From contig NZ_JAEKFI010000004.1 in assembly GCF_016650635.1 (NCBI RefSeq), positions 806,001-870,000 on the forward strand: a DNA stretch of 64,000 bases, written 5' to 3'. Of the stretch, positions 27,424 through 36,200 are shown piece after piece. The notes beneath the pieces were generated by a model. It was not told where the DNA came from. It worked only from the letters and a program-made list of their open reading frames with translations, and did no database searches. Both the position numbers and the translations under genes were made by a program. The stretch comes from Pseudomonas sp. TH43 (lineage in GTDB: Bacteria > Pseudomonadota > Gammaproteobacteria > Pseudomonadales > Pseudomonadaceae). Positions within the stretch are counted from its first letter, which is position 1. Each line of letters starts with the position of its first letter.

Positions 27424-28236
27424 ATGTGGTCGCTGAGCGCCTGGCGACGCCGGCGCATTTTGGCCAAACACCCGATTGCCGACGACATGTGGCAACGGGT
27501 GCGCCATCACCTGAGCTTTCTCGACGGCATCACGGCCGAGCAAGACCAGTGGCTGCGCGAAGCCAGCGTGCTGTTCCTCGAAGAAAAACACCTGACCGCC
27601 CTGCCCGGCGTCGAGTTGCATCAGGAACAACGCCTGTTGCTCGCGGCCCAGGCGCAATTGCCGCTGCTCAACCTCGGTGATCTGAACTGGTATCAGGGTT
27701 TCCACGAAATCGTCCTCTATCCCGATGATTTTCTCAGCCCGCAGCGTCATCGCGATGCCAGTGGCGTCGAGCATGAGTGGGACGGCGAGCACAGCGGTGA
27801 AGCCTGGCAGCAGGGGCCGATCATCCTCGCCTGGCCGGGCGTGATGGCCAGCGGCGGCTGGGAAGGTTACAACCTGGTGATCCACGAACTGGCGCACAAA
27901 CTCGACATGCTCAACGGCGACGCCAACGGACTGCCGCCGCTGCACGCCGACATGCGCGTCAGCGACTGGGCCGAGGTCATGCAGGCCGCTTATGACGATC
28001 TTGATGGCCAGCTTGAGCGTAACCCCGATGCCGAAACGGCCATCGATCCTTACGCCGCCGAAAACCCGGCGGAGTTCTTTGCGGTCACCAGCGAATACTT
28101 CTTCAGTGCTCCGGATCTGCTGCACGAGGCTTATCCACAGGTCTATGCGCAGTTGAAGCTTTTCTACCGTCAGGATCCGTTGGCCAGGTTGCGGCAACTT
28201 CAGGCCAGCGACCCGGTCTATCAGTCGCAACACTAA
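27424..28236 (+). CDS. mtfA: zinc-dependent peptidase, MtfA family (M90)
   Basis: Cytoplasmic metallopeptidase-like protein of 270 aa, close to the 265 aa of E. coli MtfA, which titrates the repressor Mlc in glucose PTS control. The zinc motif is [12 protein letters not shown], with [14 protein letters not shown] before it and a downstream acidic segment [16 protein letters not shown]. The start follows the dedA stop by three bases. Whether it controls sugar transport here is unknown, since Pseudomonas carbohydrate PTS differs from the enteric one. Confidence 0.9.
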   Translation: MWSLSAWRRRRILAKHPIADDMWQRVRHHLSFLDGITAEQDQWLREASVLFLEEKHLTALPGVELHQEQRLLLAAQAQLPLLNLGDLNWYQGFHEIVLYPDDFLSPQRHRDASGVEHEWDGEHSGEAWQQGPIILAWPGVMASGGWEGYNLVIHELAHKLDMLNGDANGLPPLHADMRVSDWAEVMQAAYDDLDGQLERNPDAETAIDPYAAENPAEFFAVTSEYFFSAPDLLHEAYPQVYAQLKLFYRQDPLARLRQLQASDPVYQSQH

Positions 28237-28281
28237 GCGCTGCACGACTTCTGGTACGTGGCGTCGGCGTAGGAATATGCC

Positions 28282-28287
28282 TATAAT
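28282..28287 (+). promoter_or_regulatory. probable -10 box of ppa
   Basis: A perfect TATAAT lies 62 bases before the ppa start. No good -35 hexamer is seen at the usual distance, so the assignment is tentative. Confidence 0.4.
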
Positions 28288-28348
28288 CGCCGCCACTTTT
28301 TGGTCAATCCGGCCAAGTGTTTTTGGTCAACTACGGGGGCAACGCCCA

Positions 28349-28876
28349 ATGAGCTACAGCAAGATTCCGGCTGGCAAAGACCTGCCGAACGACATCTACG
28401 TCGCGATCGAGATCCCGGCCAACCACGCGCCGATCAAATACGAAATCGACAAAGACAGCGATTGCCTGTTCGTTGACCGTTTCATGGCCACCCCAATGTT
28501 CTACCCGGCCAACTACGGTTACATCCCGAACACCCTGGCTGACGACGGTGATCCCCTCGACGTGCTGGTTGTGACCCCTTACCCGGTTGCGCCAGGCTCG
28601 GTGATCCGCGCGCGTCCAGTCGGCATCCTGAACATGACCGACGACGGCGGCGGCGATGCCAAAGTCATCGCAGTCCCACACGACAAGCTGTCCCAGCTGT
28701 ACGTCGACGTGAAGGAATACACTGACCTGCCGCCACTGCTGATCCAGCAGATCGAGCACTTCTTTGCGAACTACAAAGATCTCGAAAAAGGCAAATGGGT
28801 CAAGATCGAAGGCTGGGCCGGTGCTGACGCCGCTCGCGACGCGATCACCAAGTCGGTTGCTGCCTACAAAGGCTAA
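28349..28876 (+). CDS. ppa: inorganic pyrophosphatase
   Basis: Class I soluble pyrophosphatase of 175 aa, the usual length for the hexameric bacterial enzyme. It hydrolyses PPi to two phosphates and pulls biosynthetic reactions forward. The signature [11 protein letters not shown] contains the metal-binding aspartates, preceded by [13 protein letters not shown] and followed by [10 protein letters not shown]. The start is [11 protein letters not shown]; the in-frame region upstream is promoter. A strong terminator follows 28 bases after the stop codon. Confidence 0.97.
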   Translation: MSYSKIPAGKDLPNDIYVAIEIPANHAPIKYEIDKDSDCLFVDRFMATPMFYPANYGYIPNTLADDGDPLDVLVVTPYPVAPGSVIRARPVGILNMTDDGGGDAKVIAVPHDKLSQLYVDVKEYTDLPPLLIQQIEHFFANYKDLEKGKWVKIEGWAGADAARDAITKSVAAYKG

Positions 28877-28904
28877 GCATCTGCGACTCGCGTAACGCCT
28901 GAAG

Positions 28905-28931
28905 AAAACCCCGGTTGATCCGGGGTTTTTT
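28905..28931 (+). terminator. intrinsic terminator of ppa
   Basis: AAAACCCCGG (28905-28914), loop TTGAT, CCGGGGTTTT (28920-28929) and further Ts. This is a perfect 10-bp stem with a T-tract. Confidence 0.95.
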
Positions 28932-28945
28932 ATGCTCGGTAAAAG

Positions 28946-28972
28946 CCGTCTTAAACAGTGTGTTTATGACGG
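28946..28972. promoter_or_regulatory. 27-bp near-perfect palindrome upstream of S24 repressor
   Basis: Arms CCGTC-T-TAAAC and GTTTA-T-GACGG flank the five bases AGTGT; 10 of 11 arm positions pair. It lies 127 bases before the repressor ATG and after the ppa terminator. It looks like an operator for a dimeric regulator. A second, weaker inverted repeat (TTTGAA/TTCAAA, 29046-29068) lies closer to the gene. Confidence 0.6.
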
Positions 28973-29099
28973 ACTACAGAAAAGTTTTAATCTGTGTAAT
29001 TTCCCACAAGAGCGTCTTACATCCGGTCGCAAAATTCAGCTCGTTTTTGAACGCCCGGTTTATTCAAACCGCTCTGGCACGGCCGTAGACTCCGTGTTT

Positions 29100-29846
29100 A
29101 TGAGAAAGAACACTAGCGGTCCAAGATTCAGGGCACTCCTGGGAGCAGCGAACATCTCGACCACGGATTTCGCAAAGTTCTGGGGCACGGAAGCCCAAAA
29201 TGTCCACAACTGGTACACCCGGGGCGTCCCGGCGTATCGCATGGAAGAAGTCTCACGCCTGCTGTCCGTCAACAGCGAATGGCTGAAAACCGGCGAAGGC
29301 ATCAAAGAGTCGCCGAGCCTGAACACGCCGGCCAGCAACGGCGACACCTTCGACGCTCAGGCCATCTGCGGCGTCTACACCGTCATCGACCCCAACGACA
29401 TCAATCTGGCGTTCTTCAAAGAGACGTCGCTCAACAACGGCTCCGGCAAAACCCACGTCATCCAGGACCCGGACCAATCGATCCGCCTGCTGCGTGCCCA
29501 CCTCGATCAACTGGACATCCGCCACTCCGACGCCATTTGCGCGCACATGATCGGCAACAGCATGGCCGAGCGTATCGAAGACGGTTCCGTCGTCGCCATC
29601 GACCGCGGCCTGACCCAAGTCGTCGACGGCGAAATCTACGCCATCGAACACGACGGCATGCTGCGCATCAAATACCTGCACCGCATGCCCGGCAACGGCC
29701 TGCGCCTGCGCAGCCACAACAGCGCCGAATACCCCGACGAAATCTTCCGGCCGGCACAGATTGAGGAACAGAGGATTCACATATTGGGCTGGGTGTTCTG
29801 GTGGTCGACCCTGAGCAAACGCAGACCGGTGGTGCCGTTTCTCTGA
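29100..29846 (+). CDS. LexA/CI-like repressor with S24 peptidase domain
   Basis: Transcriptional regulator of 248 aa. Residues ~5-65 form a helix-turn-helix (FRALLGAANISTTDFAKFWG). The C-terminal half is an S24 peptidase/dimerisation domain with the catalytic serine S154 in MIGNSMAERI and lysine K191 in RIKYL. A possible self-cleavage bond is C90-G91 (AICGVY), as used by some phage repressors; this is inference. ATG 29100 matches where homology to HTH proteins starts, although the frame is open further upstream. No phage structural genes are near, so it is an orphan, possibly damage-responsive regulator. Confidence 0.85.
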   Translation: MRKNTSGPRFRALLGAANISTTDFAKFWGTEAQNVHNWYTRGVPAYRMEEVSRLLSVNSEWLKTGEGIKESPSLNTPASNGDTFDAQAICGVYTVIDPNDINLAFFKETSLNNGSGKTHVIQDPDQSIRLLRAHLDQLDIRHSDAICAHMIGNSMAERIEDGSVVAIDRGLTQVVDGEIYAIEHDGMLRIKYLHRMPGNGLRLRSHNSAEYPDEIFRPAQIEEQRIHILGWVFWWSTLSKRRPVVPFL

Positions 29847-29867
29847 TTTGACGACTAGCACTTCCCC

Positions 29868-29895
29868 CTGTAGGAGTGAGCCTGCTCGCGATGAG
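29868..29895. repeat. single REP copy (GTAGGAGTGAGCCTGCTCGCGA)
   Basis: One unpaired copy of the REP palindrome in its TAGGAGTGAG variant, directly downstream of the S24 repressor stop codon. Solo copies are usually relics of REPINs. Confidence 0.8.
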
Positions 29896-29989
29896 GCCCT
29901 GAAAAGCGGTACAAATCCTGAGTTTCTACTGCAGCAGTCGCTCTAACCCGCACTTCAGACTGGGAATTCCAAGCAAAACTCAGTATCCT

Positions 29990-30170
29990 GCGCCCCACAT
30001 TTGCGCATCGACCCGCCCCCGCGGCTCAGAGAGCGCCCGACGCGGCAGACCAACGTCTGACCAAGTCCCACAGCCGGACGCAGATCCGGGTGTACGTTTT
30101 GAAGGCTGGCAAGGCTTACCAAAAATAGGCCAAGCCAGTCCCCGAGAAGCCGGCCACAAGCCGGCTTTTT
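29990..30170 (+). ncRNA. candidate small RNA or gene remnant ending in an intrinsic terminator
   Basis: The 430-base gap between the repressor and relB holds no convincing gene, but it has a clear terminator at 30148-30170. The preceding ~150 bases are GC-rich and contain a possible -10 (TATCCT at about 29985). An open stretch without a good start codon ends at about 30129 (reading ...VYVLKAGKAYQK-stop), so a decayed coding sequence is the alternative. The 5' end is a guess. Confidence 0.35.
30148..30170 (+). terminator. intrinsic terminator
   Basis: AGCCGGC, loop CACAA, GCCGGCT, then four more Ts: a perfect 7-bp stem with a T-tract. It terminates an unidentified transcript that does not belong to the S24 repressor, whose stop is 300 bases upstream. 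Confidence 0.85.
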
Positions 30171-30244
30171 AATGCCTGGGAAATGCCGCCCTCCCGTCTA
30201 GAACTCAAATCACCTCTTGTCCCGCACAGGCTCCAGTTGATACC

Positions 30245-30264
30245 GTAAAGACAATTGTCATTAC
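30245..30264. promoter_or_regulatory. palindromic operator candidate of relBE
   Basis: GTAAAGACAATTGTCATTAC is a 20-bp palindrome with a single mismatched pair and a perfect GACAATTGTC core. It ends 12 bases before the relB ATG and abuts the AGGAA ribosome site. RelB-type antitoxins autorepress through such sites. Confidence 0.7.
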
Positions 30265-30276
30265 AGGAATTTCATC

Positions 30277-30516
30277 ATGGCCTCCATCAATATTCGAATT
30301 GATGACGAACTCAAGCAGCGATCCTTCGAACAGTTGGAAAAGCTCGGTGTAACGCCCTCCGAGCTATTGCGCCAAACGCTTCAATACGTCGCCGAGCGAG
30401 GCAAATTGCCGTTCAAGACTGCGTTGATCAGTGATGAAGATGAAGCACTCATCGCCGTAGTCACGGAACGCCTCGCTGCACCGCAGCGAGTCAAGGTCAG
30501 TCTGGATGACCTATAG
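30277..30516 (+). CDS. relB: RelB/DinJ family antitoxin
   Basis: Small protein of 79 aa with an N-terminal ribbon-helix-helix (MASINIRIDDELKQRSFEQL) that binds DNA as a dimer, and a C-terminal tail that would wrap the toxin. ELLRQTLQYVAERGKLPF is typical of the DinJ branch. It neutralises the RelE-type RNase encoded next to it, and the complex would bind the palindrome just upstream. The toxin gene starts 11 bases before its stop, so the two are coupled. Confidence 0.9.
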   Translation: MASINIRIDDELKQRSFEQLEKLGVTPSELLRQTLQYVAERGKLPFKTALISDEDEALIAVVTERLAAPQRVKVSLDDL

Positions 30517-30802
30517 TCTCGAGTTTGATCGTCGTGCTTTAAAGGAATGGGACAAGCTGGGCGACACAATTCGCCAGCAGTTTAAAAAGAAGCTCGCAGA
30601 GGTTCTCAAAAACCCTCGAGTAGATGCCAACCGGCTTCGCGAGCTCCCGGACTGTTACAAAGTGAAGCTCAAAAGCGCAGGCTACCGCTTGATTTATCAA
30701 GTACTTGATCAGGAAGTTCTGGTGTTCGTTGTCGCTATCGGGAAGCGAGAGCGAGAGGCTGCTTACGATGTCGCGCAAGATCGACTTTCGCCTCAACGCT
30801 GA
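30506..30802 (+). CDS. relE: RelE family mRNA interferase toxin
   Basis: Toxin of 98 aa that in this family cuts mRNA in the ribosomal A site. It shows the RelE fold pattern: LEFDRRALKEWDKLGDTIRQQF, then YKVKLKSAGYRLIYQV, with the basic residues of the active site, and VVAIGKRERE, with the C-terminal arginine. Its start overlaps relB by 11 bases. It is the downstream member of a complete-looking type II toxin-antitoxin pair and converges on the mag operon, with a 34-base gap. Confidence 0.9.
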   Translation: MTYSLEFDRRALKEWDKLGDTIRQQFKKKLAEVLKNPRVDANRLRELPDCYKVKLKSAGYRLIYQVLDQEVLVFVVAIGKREREAAYDVAQDRLSPQR

Positions 30803-30836
30803 ACAACCTCGCCATCAATAACAATGAACAGATGAC

Positions 30837-31649
30837 TCACGGATAACTGAACGACTTCACCAGCGTCAGTTCGCCGACTGCGCGCATCGGGATCAAAAAC
30901 GTCTCCATCTTCTCGCTCGGCGTGCCTTCTTCAGTAATCACTGTCACCTGCGCCGTGGTCAGCGCCTGCACTGCTTCATCCCCGCCCTCGTCATCCCCGC
31001 GATACCCGCCGCCGTAATAATTCACATACACCAGGTATTGGCCCTTGATGGGCGCCGGCATGGCGAATATTTCCGGGCCATAGCCAGTGGTGACATCGAC
31101 GTCGAGGGCGGCGCCGTTGGCGGCGCTGCGGTTGCCGTACCAGATGTGCGCTCCGTCAGGGGTGACGAGGTGCAAGTCGAGGTCGGTGCCGTCGCTGTCC
31201 CACGCCAGCAGCACGCGCAGTTTCGCCGGGGTGGCGCCGCCGCTGGTGTTGAGGAATTGCGTGCGGCGGCGTTGCTGGCCGTCGGGGCTGCGCACTTCAA
31301 CGCTGTTGCTACCGTTGGGGAAAGAGAACGGACGGTCGAAGCGGCCGCTGTCGTCGATTTTCAGCGGCATGCTGACGCCGTTGACGATCAGCCGGCCCGG
31401 CTCGTTGCTCTTCGGTGTGGCTCTGATCTGGCCGCTGATGCGGGCGGTGTTGGCTTGACCAATCGGAGTGTTCACCGAGGAGGCCGGGTAGTTGACGGTC
31501 TGACGGAAGCTTTCGCCCTCGCCTTCCGGTGCGCCGCTGCGCCAGCCGCCGATCGGCGTGTCGAGTTTGACGCTGTCGGCGGCCATCGCCGGCGATAGCG
31601 CGGTCAACGTGCAGAGCAGCAGCAAGACCTGTGGATAACGAAGTGTCAT
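30837..31649 (-). CDS. magF: DUF2135 periplasmic protein MagF (YfaP-like)
   Basis: Secreted protein of 270 aa; the signal peptide ends near LSPAMA. The DUF2135 core is in the C-terminal half: LLAWDSDGTDLDLHLVTPDG, then YGPEIFAMPAPIKGQYLVYV. A beta-rich N-terminal part (FSFPNGSNSVEVRS) precedes it. It is paralogous to the first gene of this operon (magA), sharing the same layout and the ending ETFLIPMRAVGELTLVK. It is the last gene, three bases after magE. In P. aeruginosa the mag proteins are reported to form a periplasmic complex around MagD. Confidence 0.88.
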   Translation of the reverse strand: MTLRYPQVLLLLCTLTALSPAMAADSVKLDTPIGGWRSGAPEGEGESFRQTVNYPASSVNTPIGQANTARISGQIRATPKSNEPGRLIVNGVSMPLKIDDSGRFDRPFSFPNGSNSVEVRSPDGQQRRRTQFLNTSGGATPAKLRVLLAWDSDGTDLDLHLVTPDGAHIWYGNRSAANGAALDVDVTTGYGPEIFAMPAPIKGQYLVYVNYYGGGYRGDDEGGDEAVQALTTAQVTVITEEGTPSEKMETFLIPMRAVGELTLVKSFSYP

Positions 31650-31652
31650 GGT

Positions 31653-33272
31653 CTATTCCAGCAAAAGGTGACGGGCGAGCCCTTCGATGTAGGTTTCATC
31701 CTGGCCATTGGGATGTGCTTCAAAGGCCAGGTGCAGATATTCGTGAGTCAGGTCGAGGCGATCCTGCAAAGTCAGGACGCCGCGCACATAGATACGCTGG
31801 CGTTCGCGATCAACGAACGGGCGACCGAAAGCGAGTTTGCACACGGCGAACGTGCTGACTTCGTTGTAGCCGGTTTCGCTCTCCAGCTTCGGACGCCAGC
31901 CGCGTCGCTGCTTTTGCAGCCAGTCTTGCGCGGCGGGCAATGCCTCGCAGGAGGCGACCGGGTTGTCCCAACGGCTGAGGCTGGCGCGCGGGTAGGCATG
32001 CAGCAGAATGGCGTCGTAGCGCTGGCCGGAATTGGCTTGCTCAACGGCTTGTTGCCAAGCGAGTTTGTCCGGGCCGGGTTGATCGGAATGATAGGTGACG
32101 ATGCTGCCGGCCAGTACCAGATCAGCGGTCCATGCGGCGATGTTGCGCGACTCGGCGGAAGCAGGACGTGGCGCGACCCGTTGACGGGTGCTGCTGTCGT
32201 CGATGCTCAGGCAGTCACCGTTGCGCGTGGCGTTTTGCAGCAGATAAGTGCGGATCGCCACAGCCAGGGCCTTGGCGGCTTCGGCGGGCTCGGGTTTGGC
32301 TTCGCGCTCAAGAACACGAGCGACGTATTCTTCGCGATCGAGCCTGGCGACGAGTTTGTCGTTGAGCAGAAACAGTTCGCCGTCGCTGTGGATATCCAGC
32401 GCGTTGCCGTTGGCGAATTCGACGCGGTAGTCGCCCTGTAACGGGCCGGAAGTTACCACCCGGTCACCTGCCAGAACGCGGGTGACCGGGTAGCGCGAGA
32501 ACAGCCCGACCTCGACACAGCGCCCCGCCTCCGCCGGCCACGCCGCTGGCAACACCGTCGCCAACGCCTGACCGTAATGGCGCAGAACCATCTGACTGGT
32601 GCCACGCCCGCCCGCCCAGATCGGCGAACCATCGACCGTCCAACCGGCAAAACCACCCTGCCGCGAATGAGGATCCTGATCGCCGAGCCAGCTCCAGGTT
32701 TTCACCCGCAGGCGTCCGCCGAGTTCACCGACGACATTGCCGTCCGCTGCATTCAGCACCACATCGAGCAACACCCGGCGCATCTGATCCTGCGCTGGCA
32801 GCGAAGCCAACACCTTGAGCAAGTCAGCCACGGAAACTCGCGTGGCTGGCTGCACCGAAGGCAATTCCAGCAACCACGAAGGCGCCTGCCGCGCCTGCCA
32901 ATAAGTTCGCCAATCCGCAGCCGCAATACCCAACCGCGCTGGCTCGAAATACAACCCGCAGGATTTCACCAACGCCTGATCACGCTCGATCTTGCCACCG
33001 GCCGAGCAGCAGTAGACTTCCTCTTTCGACTGCCCGCGACATTCATAAGCCGGCTCGCGAGCGCCGGTATCCACCAGCCACGCGTAAACAAACAGCTTCC
33101 ACAGGCTGCCCACCGGCGTATCCAGCGACGACGACAACGGCTCACGAGCGACCAGTTGCGTCTGATTCAACGACAATAACTCACCCTTGTACGCCACGCG
33201 CAACGGCTCATCCTGCGCCGTCGCCAGCGCAGGAATCACACATATCAGCAGCCACAGCAGCGGCCGGGTCAT
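31653..33272 (-). CDS. magE: DUF2300 protein MagE (YfaQ-like) with PBP-like, SpoIID-like and HExxH motifs
   Basis: Periplasmic protein of 539 aa with a signal peptide ending ALATA. Three motif groups are seen. Residues ~50-230 carry S56-L-W-K59, S104-C-G and K191-T-W, in the order and spacing of penicillin-binding proteins. Residues ~312-420 resemble the SpoIID/LytB domain (EEYVARVLEREA, then AKALAVAIRTYLL). The C-terminus has H510-EYLH with E530 downstream, a gluzincin-like zinc motif. Activity of any of these is not shown. ATG 33272 is one base after the magD stop; the open frame further upstream lies in magD. Confidence 0.8.
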   Translation of the reverse strand: MTRPLLWLLICVIPALATAQDEPLRVAYKGELLSLNQTQLVAREPLSSSLDTPVGSLWKLFVYAWLVDTGAREPAYECRGQSKEEVYCCSAGGKIERDQALVKSCGLYFEPARLGIAAADWRTYWQARQAPSWLLELPSVQPATRVSVADLLKVLASLPAQDQMRRVLLDVVLNAADGNVVGELGGRLRVKTWSWLGDQDPHSRQGGFAGWTVDGSPIWAGGRGTSQMVLRHYGQALATVLPAAWPAEAGRCVEVGLFSRYPVTRVLAGDRVVTSGPLQGDYRVEFANGNALDIHSDGELFLLNDKLVARLDREEYVARVLEREAKPEPAEAAKALAVAIRTYLLQNATRNGDCLSIDDSSTRQRVAPRPASAESRNIAAWTADLVLAGSIVTYHSDQPGPDKLAWQQAVEQANSGQRYDAILLHAYPRASLSRWDNPVASCEALPAAQDWLQKQRRGWRPKLESETGYNEVSTFAVCKLAFGRPFVDRERQRIYVRGVLTLQDRLDLTHEYLHLAFEAHPNGQDETYIEGLARHLLLE

Positions 33273-33273
33273 G

Positions 33274-36200
33274 TCAGTTGACCGTGACCTGACCGAGGGC
33301 GGCTTTCGCTTCCTGGGCCTGATGCTGCGGCGCGTAAATCTGGGTGAAGCGCACCGGCGGCAGAGTGAACTGGCCCTTCTGCGAGAAGCGCACCAGATGA
33401 CGCAGGCGCAACTCGCCACTCAGCGCATCCACCGGCACCGCGTAAGCCAGTTGCCCCGGCTCGAAACGCGCCTTCTCCAACGCGGTCGGCTCGGTGCCGT
33501 CCTTGCCCTGCAACTTGATTCCCCACGTGGTGCGTTCGACATCGGCACCCGGTGGCAGCGGCACTTCGAGCATGCCGTAGCGCAGCGGTTTCGGCGCTTT
33601 GCTGGTGAGGATCACTTCGTCCAGATACAGGCTGTCGCTGGACAGCGGCTTGGTGCCAACCGGCTCCAGTTTGAAGGTGAACGCTTCGTCGCCCGGCACC
33701 AATCGCGACAGGCGACGGGTGATGGTCACGGCCATTGGATCGACGGCGGGCTGCTGCGTCTGGAAGCTCAACGCTGCGCGCAACGGACGTTCCTGCGTTC
33801 CGGACACCGTCAACACGCTCGGCACCGGCGTCGCGCCTTGCCAGGTCCAGAACATCTCACCCGTCGCACCGTAATTTTTCTTCCAGCCTTCGCCCGGCGT
33901 CAGCGCGATGGTCGGCGAAGCCTGGGCGATGCTGCGTTGCAGCCAGGTCAGCGCCAGTGCACGTTCGAGGGTCGATTGCTGTGGCAACAAGCGTTGCAGC
34001 AACGCCGTCGCACGCGCCTGATCGAACGGTTGCAGGGACAGATTCAGCGCTTCGGCAAATGGTTGCGAGCTGACCGACAGACGTTGTTGCGCCGCGCCCA
34101 CCTGACGATTGAACACGTCGGGCAATGCCACTTTCGACTGTGTGGCCAGCGTTGCGGTCAAGACTCGCGCTGCCGCCAGACCGAGCGCCGAATCCGGATC
34201 GCCCATCACCAGACTGTCTTCACCATCGTCCAGCAGCGTTTCGGCGTTGCCTTCACCGGCCTTGGCCAGATCGTCCATCAAGCCGCTGAGCAGCGTATTG
34301 ACCGGCAAATGCATCTGCTTGGCGAACGACAGAATCAGCGCCCGTTGCAGCAACGGCGTGTTCGGCGCCTGCTTGGCGTAAACCTCCAGCACCCGCTGCC
34401 AATGCTCCGGCGGCAAGGTCAGTTCCAGCACCTGGCTGGCGTTCCAGTCGGCGTAATAGGCGTAGGCCGTGAGGAATGCATCCGGCTCGCCGTCGTAGCC
34501 CCACCAAGTGAAGCTCGCCGATGGCCCGGCCATTTGCACCAGACGCAAACGGCTGTTTTGCATGATCAGGCGCAAGCGGTCGCGGGTCTGCGGGCTCGAC
34601 GCCAGTGATGGATAGGCGATGCTCAGCGGCAGCAAACGACTGGCGGTCTGCTCGACGCCGCCATACGGGTAGCTGAGCAGATCATCGAGTGCGGAACGGA
34701 ACAGCGCTTGCGGACTGTCATCCAGACGCAGGCGAATATCCGTAGCATCCGCCGGCAGGCTCAGCGCGGTGTCGCCGCTGGCCACGTCGAGGCTTTGCGT
34801 TTGCGTGACTTGCCAGCCGTCGCCCGTCGCACTCAGGCGCACAGCGAGGGAATCCGCAGTTTTGCCGTCCTGTACCAGCTCGGCCGTCCACTCACCCGAA
34901 GCCAGCGCGAATGCCGGCAGCGGCAGGTAGTTGATGCCGTTGTTCAGGGTCACCGGGAGGCGCTGTTCGGCCCCGGCGTAATGAGTCACCAGTTCTGCTT
35001 TCACCGGTTTCTCGGCCTGACTGAACGCGAACACACCCAACTGCGGCTGATCGCCTTTGCGGAATTTGCTCGGCCCGCTCCATTTCAGGTACAGCGGTTT
35101 TTCCGAACGGACGAACTGCTTCTTCTGCCCGACCTGACCGTCATCGGCGATGGCGCGAGCGGTGATGCGCCAGCGGGTCAGCGAGTCCGGCATCTTGAAG
35201 GTGAAACGGGTTTTGCCGTCAGCACCGGTCAACAATTCCGGCTGCCATGCGGCGGTGTCGACGTCTTCACGACGCGGCCGCTCCAACACTTTCACCCCTC
35301 GCTCGCTACGGTTGGCCTTGCCCGGCGCACCCGGGCAGCCCGGCAACGCCACGTCGTAACTGATGAACGACAGGCTGGCGCTGGTCCGCACGTTGTTGCG
35401 GCGCGGGTGGTAGAAGAACTGGTCGATGGTTGGCGCGACTTCTGGTTGCAGCGCATAAACCATTTCGTCGACGACGCTGACGGTCAGATGCGCAGGAACT
35501 GCTTTGCCGGCGAACTGAGTAGTCAGGTCAACCGTAACGGTATCGCCCGGCAGATAGACCTGTTTGTCGGTGCTGATCGCCACGTCGATTTGCGGCGCGA
35601 CAACCTTGATCCCGGCGTTCTGGAAGCTGTACTGACCGCCCTTGGTGTACAGCACGGAAAAGGTCAGGTTCGGCGCGAAGTTTTCTTTTACTGGAATGCG
35701 CGCGCGGTATTGGGTATCGCTGAGTTTTTCCAGTTTCAGCCAGTCACCACCCTTCGCCAGCAGCGCGGTGGCTTCGACCTTGTCGCGCTCCAGCGACAAC
35801 AAGGCATCGCTCACAGGTTCCGGGAACGTGATCAACGCCAGCGCTTCATCGCCGGCCTTGTACTCGGGTTTGTCGAGGACGATTTCGACGGTGCCCGGCA
35901 CCGCTTTGACGCCGTCGCCAGTGACCGAGTGGCCGGTGGCGCCGAGCACGCGACCGTGCTGATCTTTCAGGGTCAGGTTGTAAGTGCCCGGACGCTCGAA
36001 CGCGAGGCTGAAACCTTTATCCGTCGAGGCGAGTTTGCCTTCGCCCGTGCTCTGATCTTCCAGACGCACCCAGCCATAGGTGCTCGGCGTCACCGCTTTG
36101 CCTTGCTCGCTGCCGCCTTCGTTGGCGTAGCTGAATGCGACTTTGTCGCCGACGGCGCTGAAGCGTTGCGGCGCGCTCAAGCGGAAGCTTGCGGCGCCAC

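Noticed and set aside
29847-30276. tRNA gene or attachment site in the gap before relB
   Set aside because: No cloverleaf, CCA end or T-loop sequence could be drawn, and there are no integrase or phage genes nearby.
28932-30802. Prophage remnant around the S24 repressor
   Set aside because: Only the repressor has a phage-like domain; no integrase, excisionase, structural or lysis genes are present, so prophage origin is unproven.
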